A DNA stretch of 64,000 bases, from assembly GCF_037975245.1 (NCBI RefSeq), contig NC_092577.1, positions 17,694,398 through 17,758,397 on the forward strand, given 5' to 3'. Below the pieces are notes generated by a model. The model was given only the letters and a program-made list of their open reading frames with translations, made no database searches and had not been told where the DNA came from. This document shows, one piece after another, positions 34,899 to 46,397 of the stretch. Positions within the stretch are counted from its first letter, which is position 1; the number at the start of each line of letters is the position of its first letter. Source of the DNA: Apostichopus japonicus. Its lineage: Eukaryota; Echinodermata; Holothuroidea; Aspidochirotida; Stichopodidae. The translations under genes were made by a program, and so were the position numbers.

Positions 34899-36963
34899 GA
34901 AAATGATGACCTTATAATCACTTGGATGACGAAGCCACCTGACCCAGATGTTTTGCTTCAGTGTGTCAGCAGTAGCTGTAGAGTCGGCAAATGTCTTAAC
35001 TACCGTGTACTACCGTGTACAGACCTATGTAAATATAGAAATTGCAGCAACTTCCAAGAAGATGTTGAGATTGTTGATGCAGGGGAAGATGATTTGGAGG
35101 ATGAACTGTGATGGTGTTAAATCTTGATATCTTAGTCTGAAATTTTAATCAAGTTTGAAGTTTGTGAAGAGGGTTAACTTTTTCAAAGTCATGTTGTCAT
35201 TATTTTGTTCCCCAGAGTTTAAAGGAACCAGAAAACATGATCTTATTCATATATTAATTTGAGCTATTAGTAGTTTTACGTAGATTACCCTACCTACCAG
35301 ACACCTTATGATAAATATCCACATTTTCTTCAAATCACACTTTTTTTGCTGAGAGGGGAGGGGGAGGAGGGTGTTATGGGCATGCTTTACCTCTTGCATA
35401 TTCACAACTACATTTACTGATGACGATGACGCAAATACCGCATCCTGAAACCAGTCAGAGGTTTATATACTGTTGTTGGGGAACCATCGCCCCTGACCCT
35501 GTTCCAATATCACAGTTCTTTATTGTTTTGCCGTACCATTTCGTTACCTGTTTTATTCATATTGTTAACACGTTTTGTGCATCTGTTCAAGTTTTGACTG
35601 AAGGATATTCAAGTCTAATTATCTTCACTTCTACTACGGAATGGACTTTCCCTTTTCCATACCATATCTGACTTCCATGCAGTGAATTGAAGTGGATCCT
35701 GTTATAACTAGTACAACTGTCCTTGGATGAACTTTTAATCACTTACTAATTCTGCGCCGCGCCTTTTGATGAAGAACCTGTATCTTGAATCATCTCAAAG
35801 GCCCAGCTCTACTACACCATTGAGTGTATCGACCCAGTCTTAATAGATACATTATTTCTTTCTATCTGGGGCTTAAGTTAGCTGTCTTCGTTATTCACTT
35901 ATTTGTACCATTCACCTTTATTATTCATATTATTTGTAGAATATAGAACTATTATTATTCAAAATACCATTCAAAACCTTTTCGATCTTTCTTTTATACG
36001 TTAACTCCCTTGGAAACACTTTTTGCAGGAATACAAATTATAAACATGTCGTTTCCGTAACATGGAGAAAGTACCTAGTTTTGCAGAAGACTGTAGAAAT
36101 AGTACTAAGGTAACAGATATATACCGACTAACTTTATTTTACATCTACGATATGCCAGGATGTCTTAGTGTGCCAATTTATATATTGATTTATACAAAAG
36201 AAATAGCTCACTGGTCTTGGGGCATTGGCACATCTCACTGTAACTAGGGATTTAGCTACATGTAAAGTAGAGGGGGAGGGGTTCACATGTGTAAAACAGT
36301 TTGGATGGGGAGTGTTACAATTATGGAGAGGAACTTTTCATTATATGTGTATATTTACGCATACACGCACAGACGAAATGCATTCATAACATAGGGGGAA
36401 AATCTAAAAATATTTCATTTATTACAAAGCATTATATCTGAGTTTATTAAAAGTGGTACATTTTTATAATTAAAACCCTTTAGTTATAATGTGCAAAAAT
36501 TGTATTTCATATTTCAAAGTTGAGAATGTGATTTTTTACCATTTTGGCGAAAATGGAGGGGGGGGAGGGCACAACTTGTAATGCCTGAAAACAATCCTCA
36601 CTGACCCTTAGACCAGAATCCTCTTCCACCATTCTTGTAAACCCTGACCTAACTATTATACAAAAAAACTATATCAGTCGTAATTAAACATATAAGAAAA
36701 GAGTGGTATGTATGCACCACTGTACCAAATCTAACGTTAGCACATGTGTTCCTAATACATAGCATAGTAGCACTTAATGTCTATATAACATACCCAATTT
36801 CGAGGGTGCGTTACGAAAATACTGCAGGAAATTTTTTGGAGAACTTTTGATATAATGTCTGTGATGCATTGAACTACCCAAAAATGCTTTAAAAATCTAG
36901 ACCCAGTGTTGCTGAAACGAAACTGATTTTACAGCCTCTTTTTGAGTTTCAGCTGATGGCCTA

Positions 36964-37779
36964 GTAGTGATTTAGTTTCATCCACCCTCCTTCAGAATTG
37001 AACGTTCCGTGACGGGTTTCCGGAAGTCCCTGATTTTCAGGGGTTGCAAAGTTTTTAGGAAGCGTGGACACAACCGACGAGCGACGCGAGCGATTGACTT
37101 GGCCACCCGTATATATTTTGTAGCGAACGTCTCATACAGCGATTGATTCTCGGATCTTAGCATATTTAAGGACCCTTTCACAGAACGTTTATTTTTATCT
37201 GTGGATTTTATCCCAGGACACTTTATCTCATCTTAAATTCGACTTAACTTCGAGGAACACTAGCGTTACTAATTATATATAGCCTACCGTTCATTCAACC
37301 GATAGCGCTTATACGTAGGTCTGCCTTACCTACTTATACTTATACTTAGCAATCGCGCCGAGCGAGGACTTGTATTTTATTATAATCTAGATGTAGCGTG
37401 AGCATCCACACTTCTAAAAGGGGCTGGCGAAAATATTCGCCACCGATTCGTAGAGTGTTTACGTGTTGATACATATATCATTTTAGTACCTGGAAGCTAT
37501 TCGGTCGCGAGAGCGTTTACGCGATACACCATATTCCATTTTATTACTGGGAGCTATTGGATCGCGAAAGCTGTAAAATATTTACCACCATAGCGCCATC
37601 GTTAGTATCTAGCCTGTAGTCTAGCCTTCGAGCATAATATAGTCTGGTTACATCAACATAAGTCAACTTAGACTGCGGATTCCAGCGTTAGCAACAATCC
37701 AGGATCTGAACGGTGAAAGGACATAGTATTTAAAGGTATGTCGATCTTTTTATACTTTTTTATAATCGAAACATCTACA
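36964..37779 (+). repeat. 5' LTR of the Gypsy element (first 4 bp at 31053-31056)
   Basis: Nearly collinear with 47609-48356, sharing long identical stretches (for example around CCACCGATTCGTAGAGTG and GTTACATCAACATAAG). It ends CATCTACA, inverse of the TGTAG start. It has about 40 bp near 37065-37105 that the 3' LTR lacks, and other small indels, so the two LTRs have diverged since insertion. Confidence 0.9.
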
Positions 37780-37780
37780 T

Positions 37781-37797
37781 TGGTGACCCCGACGTGA
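37781..37797 (+). other. Primer binding site
   Basis: TGGTGACCCCGACGTGA begins one base after the LTR end CTACA. This TGG-starting sequence is of the type used as tRNA primer site in Mag-like Ty3/Gypsy elements. Confidence 0.75.
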
Positions 37798-38097
37798 TTT
37801 TTTCACCCATATTCTGGCCTTGTTTTAGATTTAGCTTCTGCTTGTTTACTCTGTAGTCTGTAGCTTATCGTTGGGCTTACTTTGTACTAGTGTTACAATA
37901 GTGGTGTAACGTTGGAATATTATTACTTCAGTGTTGGTCTATTTTCGATACTCATTTTTGGCAAGAGACATTACCGGTTTGCCTCATTATTTAGCAGACG
38001 GAGGATAATCCCACTTCAGTATTCAGGCCTTTCACGTTTATTACATCTTATCGCTATTTTCTGATTGCTCACGAAAGACCTAAGACATGTATTGCCA

Positions 38098-38880
38098 ATG
38101 TCTAACATTAGCCGCCCTGTTGTAAATTTATTGTTTGTAGCCGACTCTAGAGCCGATTCCTTTGATCGTTATACGACGCCATCTAGCTTTCAGCATCATT
38201 TTGAATTTGTTATTAAGCGTGGAGCCACTGTAGGAGAATGACTCGCCCTCACACAACAGCGTATTCAACGATTTAACCCCAACGACTGCTTGATAGTACG
38301 TCTTGCAGCTGGTATCAACGACTTATTAGCATTCACAGGCACCTCTAGGCAAAGTTGTGTTATTACCTGTTCATCTGTCTCATCCGATCAACTCATTGCT
38401 AGGCTTATCCATTTTCGTCACACACTTAGACGGACTCATCCCAACTGTATAGTTTCTTTTGTCACCATCCCTACGGCCTCCGTTGAGAAATTTCAAAGTC
38501 ACAAGAATTTAGCCACGCCAACTCTAACCACTGAGCAACTGCACCAATTGCAACGAAACCTAGACAACAAGCTAGACGCTATTAACGCCACGGTCCACAA
38601 TATCAACCAACAGCATCAGTCAGGGATCACTACGCGTACAGTAAATTGGCATTCTTTTATTCGACGTCCCACTAAACGCCGCAATCGTACTGGTCGGATT
38701 ACGAGAGCAATAGTACGCAACACCTTTACCAAGCTCTATGACGGTCTACATGCAGTGTCTTCGCTAAAACAACGGTGGCATCTAGAAATTTGTAGGGCAT
38801 TCACATTAGGATTGCTACACCGGATGAAACCGCTACGACCATGTCTAAACCCGAATCGAGCATTACGGCAGTTAATCTAA
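38098..38880 (+). pseudogene. SGNH/GDSL-esterase-like ORF upstream of gag
   Basis: The frame opens at ATG 38098 and runs 260 codons with one in-frame TGA (38239, codon 48). It contains the SGNH hydrolase blocks in order: block I LLFVADSRADSF (catalytic-Ser type DS), block III LAAGINDLLAF (GxND) and block V LYDGLHAVSSLKQRWH (DxxH). The conserved-looking context TVNWHSFIRRPTKRR lies between. Spacing and length (about 200-250 residues) suit the family. The 3' end overlaps the gag start by 40 bp in another frame. Esterase domains are known in ORF1 of some CR1/L2 LINEs; one here, in an LTR element, is unusual. Function in the element is unknown; membrane or lipid handling is speculation. Confidence 0.6.
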
Positions 38881-39591
38881 GGCTACCCCCCCCCCCCCCA
38901 TTTTACCCAAACGACCCCGCCATGTGGTTTGGTCAGGTAGAAAGCCTTTTCGTGACGCGCCGTATTACCAGCCAAGATACCAAATTCGCCTTCGTCATTT
39001 CTTCTCTCCAACCGGAAGTAGCTCAGGAAGTTCGGGACATACTCCTCAACCCACCATTCAAGAACCGGTACGACACTCTGAAGTCTGAGCTTATAAAGCG
39101 TACCTCTCAGTCGGAGCAAAAACGCCTACGCCAGCTGCTGACTAGGGAAGACCTCGGCGACAGAAAATCAAGTCAACTGCTGCGTCGAATGTATCAACTC
39201 CTCGGAGCGATACATCTCGAGACCTCCACTCGAGACCTCCATCTTAAAGCAACTCTTCTTACAATGGTTGCCTATGAATGTACAGCTAATACTCGCTTCT
39301 ACCTCCGAGCAAGTTGACATACATGGTTTGGCCTCGTTAGCTGACAAAATTCTACAGGTTACTCCCTCACCAGTCGTCGACTCCGTTCCAGCCATGGCAG
39401 CCACTCCACAAGTTGCAAAAACGTCACTTTCGCCCGACACATCTCACCTCGTCGCTCTAGTGGATAAGCTGTCCCTTCAAGTAGAAGAGCTCACCAGGAC
39501 GGTCCAGCAGCTTAAACACCGCTCCCGCTCCCGTCCTCGTGGCAGTTCACCAGCAAACCTTGCAAACACCCGAAGTCTCAGGACCTGTTAA
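38841..39591 (+). pseudogene. Gypsy gag, frameshifted
   Basis: Starts at ATG 38841 within the esterase-like ORF. LPPPPPFYPNDPAMWFGQVE and the following FAFVISSLQPEVAQEVRDIL are the typical N-terminal capsid start of Mag-like gags. A frame change near 39250 moves the reading to the 39268-39591 frame (SLADKILQ, then VDKLSLQVEELTRTVQQLKH, a short coiled coil, and RSRSRPRG). No CCHC knuckle is visible. Confidence 0.75.
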
Positions 39592-40021
39592 ACAAGCAGG
39601 CCAGCAACTAGGGACGACGCAGCTGTCTGGCCCCACTCATAAGAGTCGTCTTTTCTACGTTATGGACAGAGAAACAGGAACCCGCTTCCTCATAGACACC
39701 GGTGCTGAGGTTAGTGTAATTCCCGCCACGAGCAAACAGAAGACTACACCAGCGAGATCTTTCTTAAGAGCTGCAAACCTCACCAACATTGGTACATATG
39801 GTGAATCTTCGCTAACCCTCAACATAGGTTTACACCGTGTTTACCGATGTATTTTTGTTAAGGCTGACGTCTCAACTCCTATCATAGGTGCAGATTTCCT
39901 TGAACACTTCTCATTACTAGTTGATATAAACAATCGTCGACTGCTTCATCTTCATACTTCCCTTAGTATCACTGGTATTCGTTCTACAGTAGTCTTCCAA
40001 TGTTACTTTTCACATTTATGA
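39539..40021 (+). pseudogene. Gypsy aspartic protease region
   Basis: Motif FLIDTGAEVSVIPA (active-site DTGA) at about 39690-39730 and the later IIGADFLEHF are typical of retroviral-type pepsin-fold proteases, about 110 residues. The frame overlaps the end of gag and closes at 40021, before the RT; shifts separate it from the RT frame. Confidence 0.85.
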
Positions 40022-40099
40022 CCACGACTCACAGTATCGCTCGTTACTACGTCAGTTTCCGCACCTCGTCAATCCCAGTCGAACAGCTGCCACTGTCAA

Positions 40100-41488
40100 A
40101 CATAACATCACCCACCATATCCTCACAAAAGGACCACCTACTTTCGCCCGTCCTCGTCGTTTCGCACCTGATCGATCACGTCATGCCAAAAACGAATTTG
40201 AGCATATGCTTGAATTAGGTACTATCAGACCCTCTGAAAGTTCATGGTCTTCACCTCTACATATAGTACCCAAGAAGTCAGGCGATTGGAGACCGTGTGG
40301 AGACTATCGCTCCCTCAACAGCGTCACCATTCCAGACCGCTACCCGATGCCGAATATACACGATTTTACTGGTACCCTTCATGGCAAGATAATCTTCTCT
40401 AAAATTGACCTCGTACGTGCATACCATAAAATTCCACTTGAACCGGCCGACGTTGCAAAGACCGCGATCACGACACCTTTCGGTCTCTTCGAGTTTGTAA
40501 GGATGCCTTTCGGTCTAAAAAACGCAGCTCAAACCTTTCAGCGGTTCATCGACGAGGTACTTCGAGGCTTGTCTTTTGTATACGCCTATCTGGATGATCC
40601 CTTAGTGGCTAGTTCCTCCGCCGAGGAGCATCATCAACACCTCAACCAGTTATTTCAACGACTTGACAGCTATGGCATTAATATCAACCCTAGTAAATGT
40701 GAGCTTGGAGTGTCTTCACTTGAATTCTTAGGCCATCACGTTGACAGTCAGGGAATTCGTCCCCTGCCTGAGAAGGTTCAAGCAATTGAAGACTTCCCGG
40801 CACCTGAAAACCTCACTCAGTTGCGTGCATTTCTTGGTTTAGCCAATTTCTATGGACGTTTTGTGCCACATTGTGCTACCCTTATGCAACTCTTACCGAC
40901 TTACTCTCGTCTAAAGTCAACAACAAATCTATTCAACTGACCGATGCCCAACACCAGTCTTTCAAAGACATCAAAACTGCCTTAGCTCAGGTGACATACT
41001 TCACCACCCATTGCCTCAAGCGACCCTTTCTCTAATGGTGGATGCCTCCGATTTTGCTGTGGGCGGTGTCCTGCAACAGTTTATCAATGGTACATGGCGT
41101 CCATTATCATTTTTCTCTAAGCGTCTCCAGAAAGCAGAAACTCGTTACAGTGCCTTTGGTCGAGAACTCCTGGCGGTCTACCTTAGCATTCGACACTTCC
41201 GTCACTTGCTCGAAGGACGAAGCTTTACGGTCTACACGGATCACAAGCCACTTACTTACGCCTTTGCTTCCAAGCCAGATCGCTATTCACCTCGCGAAAT
41301 TCGTCACCTAGATCATATTTCGCAAAACTCCACCGACCTACGTCACATCCCAGGTCGCGACAACGTAGTAGCAGACGCTCTATCTCGTAACTTATACGAC
41401 GTTACTATCTCCTCATCACCATTCGATTTCACAGCAATCGCATCAGCGCAACAACACGACGATGAGCTTATTCAGCTACGGAAATCAT
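40100..41488 (+). pseudogene. Gypsy reverse transcriptase and RNase H (truncated by LINE)
   Basis: The RT frame 40206-40940 contains [53 protein letters not shown] and the active site as YAYLDD. A frame change near 40900-41010 leads to the RNase H frame: LMVDASDFAVGGVLQQ, AFGRELLAVYLSIRHF, VYTDHKPLTYAF and RHIPGRDNVVADALSR (catalytic D/E/D visible). The region is cut at 41488 by the LINE, 11-bp TSD ACGGAAATCAT. Integrase resumes after 46398. Confidence 0.9.
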
Positions 41489-41715
41489 TTGGCTTTCGTG
41501 GAGTGCAGACGTGTTTCGCTCTCGCTCTCGCTCTCCATCTGATAACAGCTATTTTTTCACTGTACTGTACTGTACTGCCCTATACTTCCCGCCAGGCGGG
41601 TGTGCGCGCCAGTTCGTATATCGTTATCGTATATAGTTATCGTATATCGTACTTTATCCAAACTGTCCTTAGTTTGTTTTTGTTACTCTTTTGTGGCCTA
41701 GCCACCTTCAGTATC

Positions 41716-42831
41716 ATGGCATCGCGCCGTGATTCCAAAATTGTTAAGTTAACCTTCACCGGTGAACAAACGGTTCCACCGATGCAAGTTTTTAGTATTT
41801 TGAAGAGTAAGGGTGTTGTTGTGCCTGGAGAGGTTGATGCTTTGCAAGCTCTCCAGGGTCGTAATACGTATGATCTACGTTTTACCAGTGACGTGACCCG
41901 GCAGAAGGGTGTCACGTTGCTGAGTGGGGTTGATGGTTTGACAGTTACTCCATACGAACGTTCCGTATGGGTAACTCATCCACGTAGGACTAGAGGTGCG
42001 TCAGGAACTTGTCGCAACTGTTTTAGGTCGGTTTGGGGCTGTCAAGGCTACGAAAATGTGCTCCTACGCACAGGCCCCTGGGGTGTTGAACGGGCACCGA
42101 CAGGTTCGGATCGACCTCAAGCAGGACATTCCCTCCTTCCTTTTTATTGCCGGGCATAAGCTCACGTGCGTTACCCCGGTCAGCCCCGTACCTGTTTCAG
42201 GTGTGGGGGGACCGGGCACGAAGCCAAGGGCTGCCCGAACAAAAAGTGTGGGCGCTGCCTTCGTCTTTGGCATGATACCTCTGCTTGCCCAAGCGAAGTT
42301 GTGTGCTCACTCTGTGGGAAGGAGGGACATGTTTTTCGCGCTTGTCCCTCCTCTTATGTCTTTATGACAAAGAGTGGGGGTCAAGGAAAGGCGCCAAGTT
42401 CTGGCGCACCTACTGCCTCGGAGGAAGCTCCACGCAAGGAGGGGGAACCGGGTGAAGATTCACCTTCCGCACCTGGTACACCCTCCCCCGTAGTTGCAGA
42501 CCCCAACCCCGTGCCCGCACCGAGAAAGTCTCCACCAGCTTCCCCCATCAACTCGTCCAGTTCCGTCCCCAGTCCGCCGCTGGTACCGCCAGATCCGGAG
42601 ACTCTGTCCGACGGCGACTCCGGGGACTCGGTAGTCATCGGGTCTCCGGAGGCTCTGTCTGACAGCGACTCCGGAGACTCGGTGATCGTAGAGCCGAAAC
42701 GTGCCACCGGGACGAGCTGGTACGACGAGATGGGGGAACCCTCTCTAAAAAGGTCGGCCTCAAGTGACGACTCAGACGACGATATGTCGTCTAGAGCTCG
42801 CTTGAAGCTTACAGAATCATCGTCGGCGTAG
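41716..42831 (+). pseudogene. LINE ORF1 zinc-knuckle protein, type B, frameshifted
   Basis: ATG 41716 starts MASRRDSKIVKLTFTGEQTV, homologous to but clearly different from type A (33407-34699). Frames change near 41975 and 42170. Three CX2CX4HX4C knuckles follow: CFRCGGTGHEAKGC, CGRCLRLWHDTSAC and CSLCGKEGHVFRAC. The tail is Pro/Ser-rich with duplicated SDSGDSVI-like units and ends ARLKLTESSSA at 42831. RNA-binding ORF1p. Two single-base-type breaks suggest a fairly young copy. Confidence 0.9.
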
Positions 42832-42851
42832 TTATGCCTCATTGCCCTCTC

Positions 42852-45800
42852 ATGGCCCATACATTTTCAGTTGCCACTTTCAACGTCAATGGCATGAGGG
42901 ATCATCGCAAGCGCAGTCGCATTTTCCAATATTGTATTTCAATGGAGGTCGACTGCGTTTGCCTGCAAGAAACACATTTTGGAAGAAGATGTCCCTCTAT
43001 GGGCTTATGAGTGGGGTGGTGGGCTGCATGCTTCGTTTGGTTCGTCTTCATCCTGTGGCACTGTCATCCTTCTGTCACCTCGTCAGGCGGGTTGTGCCAC
43101 TAGGGTGGAGACGGATCACGAGGGCCGATTGGTTTGCATTCTTTTCAAGTATCCACAGGGTAACATCTCCCTTTGCAATGTGTATGCTCCCAATCGGCCT
43201 TCTGCTAGACGAGAATTTTTTAACACGCTGCCTTCCTTTGTTCCTGGTAGTGCACCATGTGTCATGGTCGGAGACTTTAACTGTGTCCCAGACTCGGGTC
43301 TTGACAGACTCGGGGCTTCTGTGTCTGCTAGTCCTGACGCTGGGATGACAGAATTGGACAGATTCACTTCGGCACACCTTTTAGCCGATGTCTGGAGGCA
43401 TATGCACCCGTGTAGTACGGTGTATACGTGGGTGAGGCCTAACGGAGAAGATGCCTCCAGGATAGATAGAGTTTTAAATTTTCGGGTTGCGAGACGCTCA
43501 GCTGTCCGCTCTCTGACCATGACACTGTAGTAGCACGTTTTGGTTTGCCTTCCATTTTCCCGATCGGGCGGGGCCTATGGAAGCTTAACTGTCGGATTCT
43601 TGGCGAGGCAGAGTTCCGCCAGGGTTTCGAAACCAGGTACAAGGGATGGCAAACATAGAAGCCGGCCTTTGCTTCTACATCCCAGTGGTGGGATGATGTG
43701 AAGTTGCGCATCAAACGCTACGAAATTCAGTATTGCGTGACCCGCGCACGGCGCCGAAGAGAAAAATTCTTGAAGCTGTGCGCGGAGGTGAAGTTTGGCG
43801 ACCCTTCGGCTGTCATCGCTTTGCAGACTTATCTCGATGAAAAGTACCATGGTGCCCGCGTCAGGGCCCGTGCCGAAGCGGTGGAAGCCGAGGAGCGCCC
43901 TTCACTGAGGTTTTACCAGTCCGTAAGCTCATCGGCGGGTGACAGACGCGTCCCATCTGTGCGCGCTACTGATGGGACCGTGGTTAGTGACCCTCACGGC
44001 ATTGTCCGCGTATACAAGGATTATTATTCGAGTTTGTTTACGCGTGGCAACGTCGACTTGTCGGCACAGGCCGATTTATTGAGGGGAATCTCAAAAACTG
44101 TTCCCCATGATGTCAATGATATTTTGGGGGTCGGAATAACCACTGTTGAGCTTTGGAAGGCGCTTTCGAAGATGAAGAATGGCAAGTCCCCGGGTTCGGA
44201 CGGGCTTCCGAGGGAGTTCTACCGAACCTTCTGGGCATTAATAGGACCCGACCTCAGAGCCGTCTTCGAGGACGCCTTCCAAAACGGACTGTTAAACCAA
44301 AGTCAACGTCTGGGCATGATTACTTTGCTGCCCAAGTCTGGGGACCCCTTGGATCCTCATAACAAGCGTCCAATCACCTTGTTAAATGTGGACTACAAGT
44401 TGCTGGCTAAGGCTTTGTGCAACCGCCTTGCACTGGCTATGCCGCATCTTGTGGGTGATCTCCAGACTTGTGCAGTCAAGGGTCATTGCATCCAGCAGAA
44501 CTTGTGGTTGATGCACGACTTGACCGACTTTGTTATTGACCGAGATCTGCCATGTGCATTGGTGTCTCTGGACCAGCAGAAGGCCTTTGACATGGTGGAT
44601 CGTGGGTTTTTAATGAGTGTATTGGAGACGTTTCAGTCGCACCCGTTTTTTCGTAAATGGATTTCTGTTTTGTATCAGGAAAGTTTCAGTTCTGTTATCG
44701 TAAATGGGTTTTGTTCGGAGGTTTTTAACGTGGAGAGGGGGGTGCGCCAGGGGTGCCCTCTGTCTCCATTACTTTATGTTTTGTTTAGCGAGTCCCTCTC
44801 TCGTCTTTTCGAAAGGGACTCAAGACTTGTTCCATTCGTGTTGCCAGGGGGTGCCAAAGTTAAATGCGTTCAATATGCAGATGACGTCACGTGTGTTGTT
44901 TCGAGTCTGGGCTCCTTTCGTGCCCTCTCGCAGGATTTATTTATCTTTGAGAGAGCTACCGGGGCGAAGTTGAATCCGGAAAAGACAAAGGGCCTTCGCC
45001 TTGGTAGCTGGAGATACAGAGACTTGCCATTCGGTGCATCGTGGTCGGATCAAAATAGCAAAATTAATGGTATATGGTTCGGCTGCGATGCACCTTGTGA
45101 TGTAACCTGGAACGAGAGGGCTGAGGTATTTGAGAGCAGGCGCGAAACCTTTGGCACCCGCTGGCTTTCGATCCTAGGGAAAGTCACCGTAATTAATCGT
45201 TTTGTTTCGCCCATCTTGTGGTACCCGGGCGCGGTGTATCCAATTCCGCGTCGCGTCCTGGTGCGGTTGGAGAGAGCGATATTTTCATTTATCTGGTCGG
45301 GTGGTACAGAGCTTGTCAAAAGGGCGGTAATGTACCAAAACCTGGGCAAGGGTGGGTTAGGGGTGGTTCATCTGGGATGTAAATTGACCTTTTTGTTATT
45401 TAAGCAGTTGTTTGTAGCGGTAACTGACCCAGGGTTGCCTTGTTCATATTTTGTACGTTTTTGGGGCGGTTTGCACCTGCGTCGATGGGTCCCGGCGCTG
45501 TTTAGCAACAGAGAACCGCATAGTAGTACTCCAAACAGGGTGGTGCGTGTCATCTGCTCCGCTCTGATTGAGTTGCCCCCTGTTGACCTGTCACAGCCGG
45601 ACCTCGTTCACAGTTCCTTGCGGGATAAGGCCTTGAATGCAACTTTTGTCCAGGGACGTCATTCTGCCGAAGTATGGCGTTCGGTGCATTCAAGGCTGAA
45701 TGGTTGCAGGCTCCGTGATCTCGCATGGAGAGTTGCACACGGTGCCTTGGTGACCAACCTAAAAAGATATCATTGGCGATTGGGTGATGGACTGTGCCCT

Positions 45801-46226
45801 AGGACCGGCTGTGACAGCTTAGAGAGTACTGCTCATGTTTTTTGGCATTGTTGCTTTGTAGTAAACTTATGGGAGTGGTTCCAGACCTGGACCGACCGTG
45901 TTACGGGAGACCGTTCATGGTCGGTAGGGCAGGGCTTTATTTTATATGGGGTAGACCCTCCAGTTTGTTCGGTAGCTGTGTTGCACCGCATCATTTTTGT
46001 TTGCTCTATTGTAAAAAAACATGTTTGGCGGAATAGATGTAATTTGGTTTTTAGGGGGAAATTTGCCAGTTGGCAGGCAGTCCTGGAGGCGGTGAAGTCT
46101 GACATTCGCCTTCAAATTGAAAGCGATTTTCGCCGTTTATCTGGGGCTGCCTTTTTTGGACGCTGGTGTGCTGGGGAGGGGTTTTTCGTTTCGCTGCGTG
46201 CGGGTCGTCGTTTTGTAGGTTTTTGA
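42852..46226 (+). pseudogene. LINE ORF2: endonuclease (broken) plus open RT
   Basis: ORF2 should start at MAHTFSVATFNVNGM (42852). The endonuclease half keeps the catalytic-looking VGDFNCVPD but has a frameshift near 42976, a 16-bp deletion near 43485 and a TAG at 43660. From 43698 the frame is open for 842 codons: linker, RT with LDQQKAFDMVD, RQGCPLSPLLYVLFSE and YADD (residues 393-396 of this frame, 44874-44885), then a C-terminal CX4C..HX4C-type knuckle (CPRTGCDSLESTAHVFWHC). The RT part looks intact; overall the protein cannot be made as one chain. Its sister copy at 29085 has the converse: open endonuclease, RT deleted. Confidence 0.9.
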
Positions 46227-46397
46227 ATGTTTGAGTGGGGGGGTTGGGCGTTTTGTCTCTGCAGGTCGGCGGGCGTATGTTTTTTTGGCTCGCTAGACCT
46301 GAGTTTCGTTTGTCAGAATGGGATGGTTCGGTAGTGCCGTTTGGCCGTGACGTTTTGTATCCCGCATGGCGGGTCACGTAAAAAGCACGGAAATCAT

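Larger units (their letters stand above)
31361..35111 (+). pseudogene. Cys-rich protein gene of the long-TIR transposon, broken
   Basis: Exon 1 starts at ATG 31361 (CCAAAATGGCGGC). The frame shifts near 31555 into GFHDKCYRRFIDSKHIAARK, a His/Cys motif like the H..CY..F segment seen in many invertebrate transposon proteins; a donor lies near 31850. Candidate exon 2 is at about 32481-32631. The last exon begins near 32873 (SLPPTKYALIQHVMRC, HGWKLENDDL), is cut at 33040 by the ORF1-only LINE, and resumes at 34914 in frame with ITWMTKPPDPDVLLQC and a CxxxC..C..C-rich end to the stop at 35111. This tail resembles uncharacterised C-terminal Cys-rich domains of invertebrate mobile-element proteins. 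It is probably an internally deleted transposase or accessory protein. Confidence 0.55.
31057..36963 (+). mobile_element. Long-TIR DNA transposon inserted in the Gypsy 5' LTR
   Basis: The ends are TAGGCCATCAGCTGAA and its inverse, and inverted similarity extends about 200 bp inward (shared blocks GTTTCGTTYCAGCAAC, GGGTCTA, AAAAGTTCTCCA, TTTCCTGCAGT). A 3-bp TSD GTA (31054-31056, 36964-36966) splits the LTR start TG-TA/GTGATTTAG; the uninterrupted form is seen in the 3' LTR at 47609. It carries a gene for a Cys-rich protein. The superfamily is uncertain (3-bp TSD: Academ or CACTA are possible). About 4 kb once the LINE insertion is removed. Confidence 0.8.
41489..46386 (+). mobile_element. Nearly full-length autonomous-type LINE (Tx1/L1-like), 4.9 kb
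   Basis: Perfect 11-bp TSD ACGGAAATCAT (41478-41488, 46387-46397). It begins TTGGCTTTCGTGGAG, has a 5' UTR of about 225 bp, ORF1 (41716-42831), ORF2 (42852-46226) and a short 3' UTR ending GGGTCACGTAAAAAGC without poly(A). Two ORFs, an APE-type endonuclease N-terminal in ORF2, CCHC ORF1 and RT motifs point to the L1/Tx1 group. ORF1 and the endonuclease have frame breaks; the RT half is open. Confidence 0.95.

Noticed and set aside
41011-42159. 382-codon frame spanning Gypsy RNase H and LINE ORF1
   Set aside because: The frame runs by chance across the LINE insertion point at 41489; not a real fusion gene.
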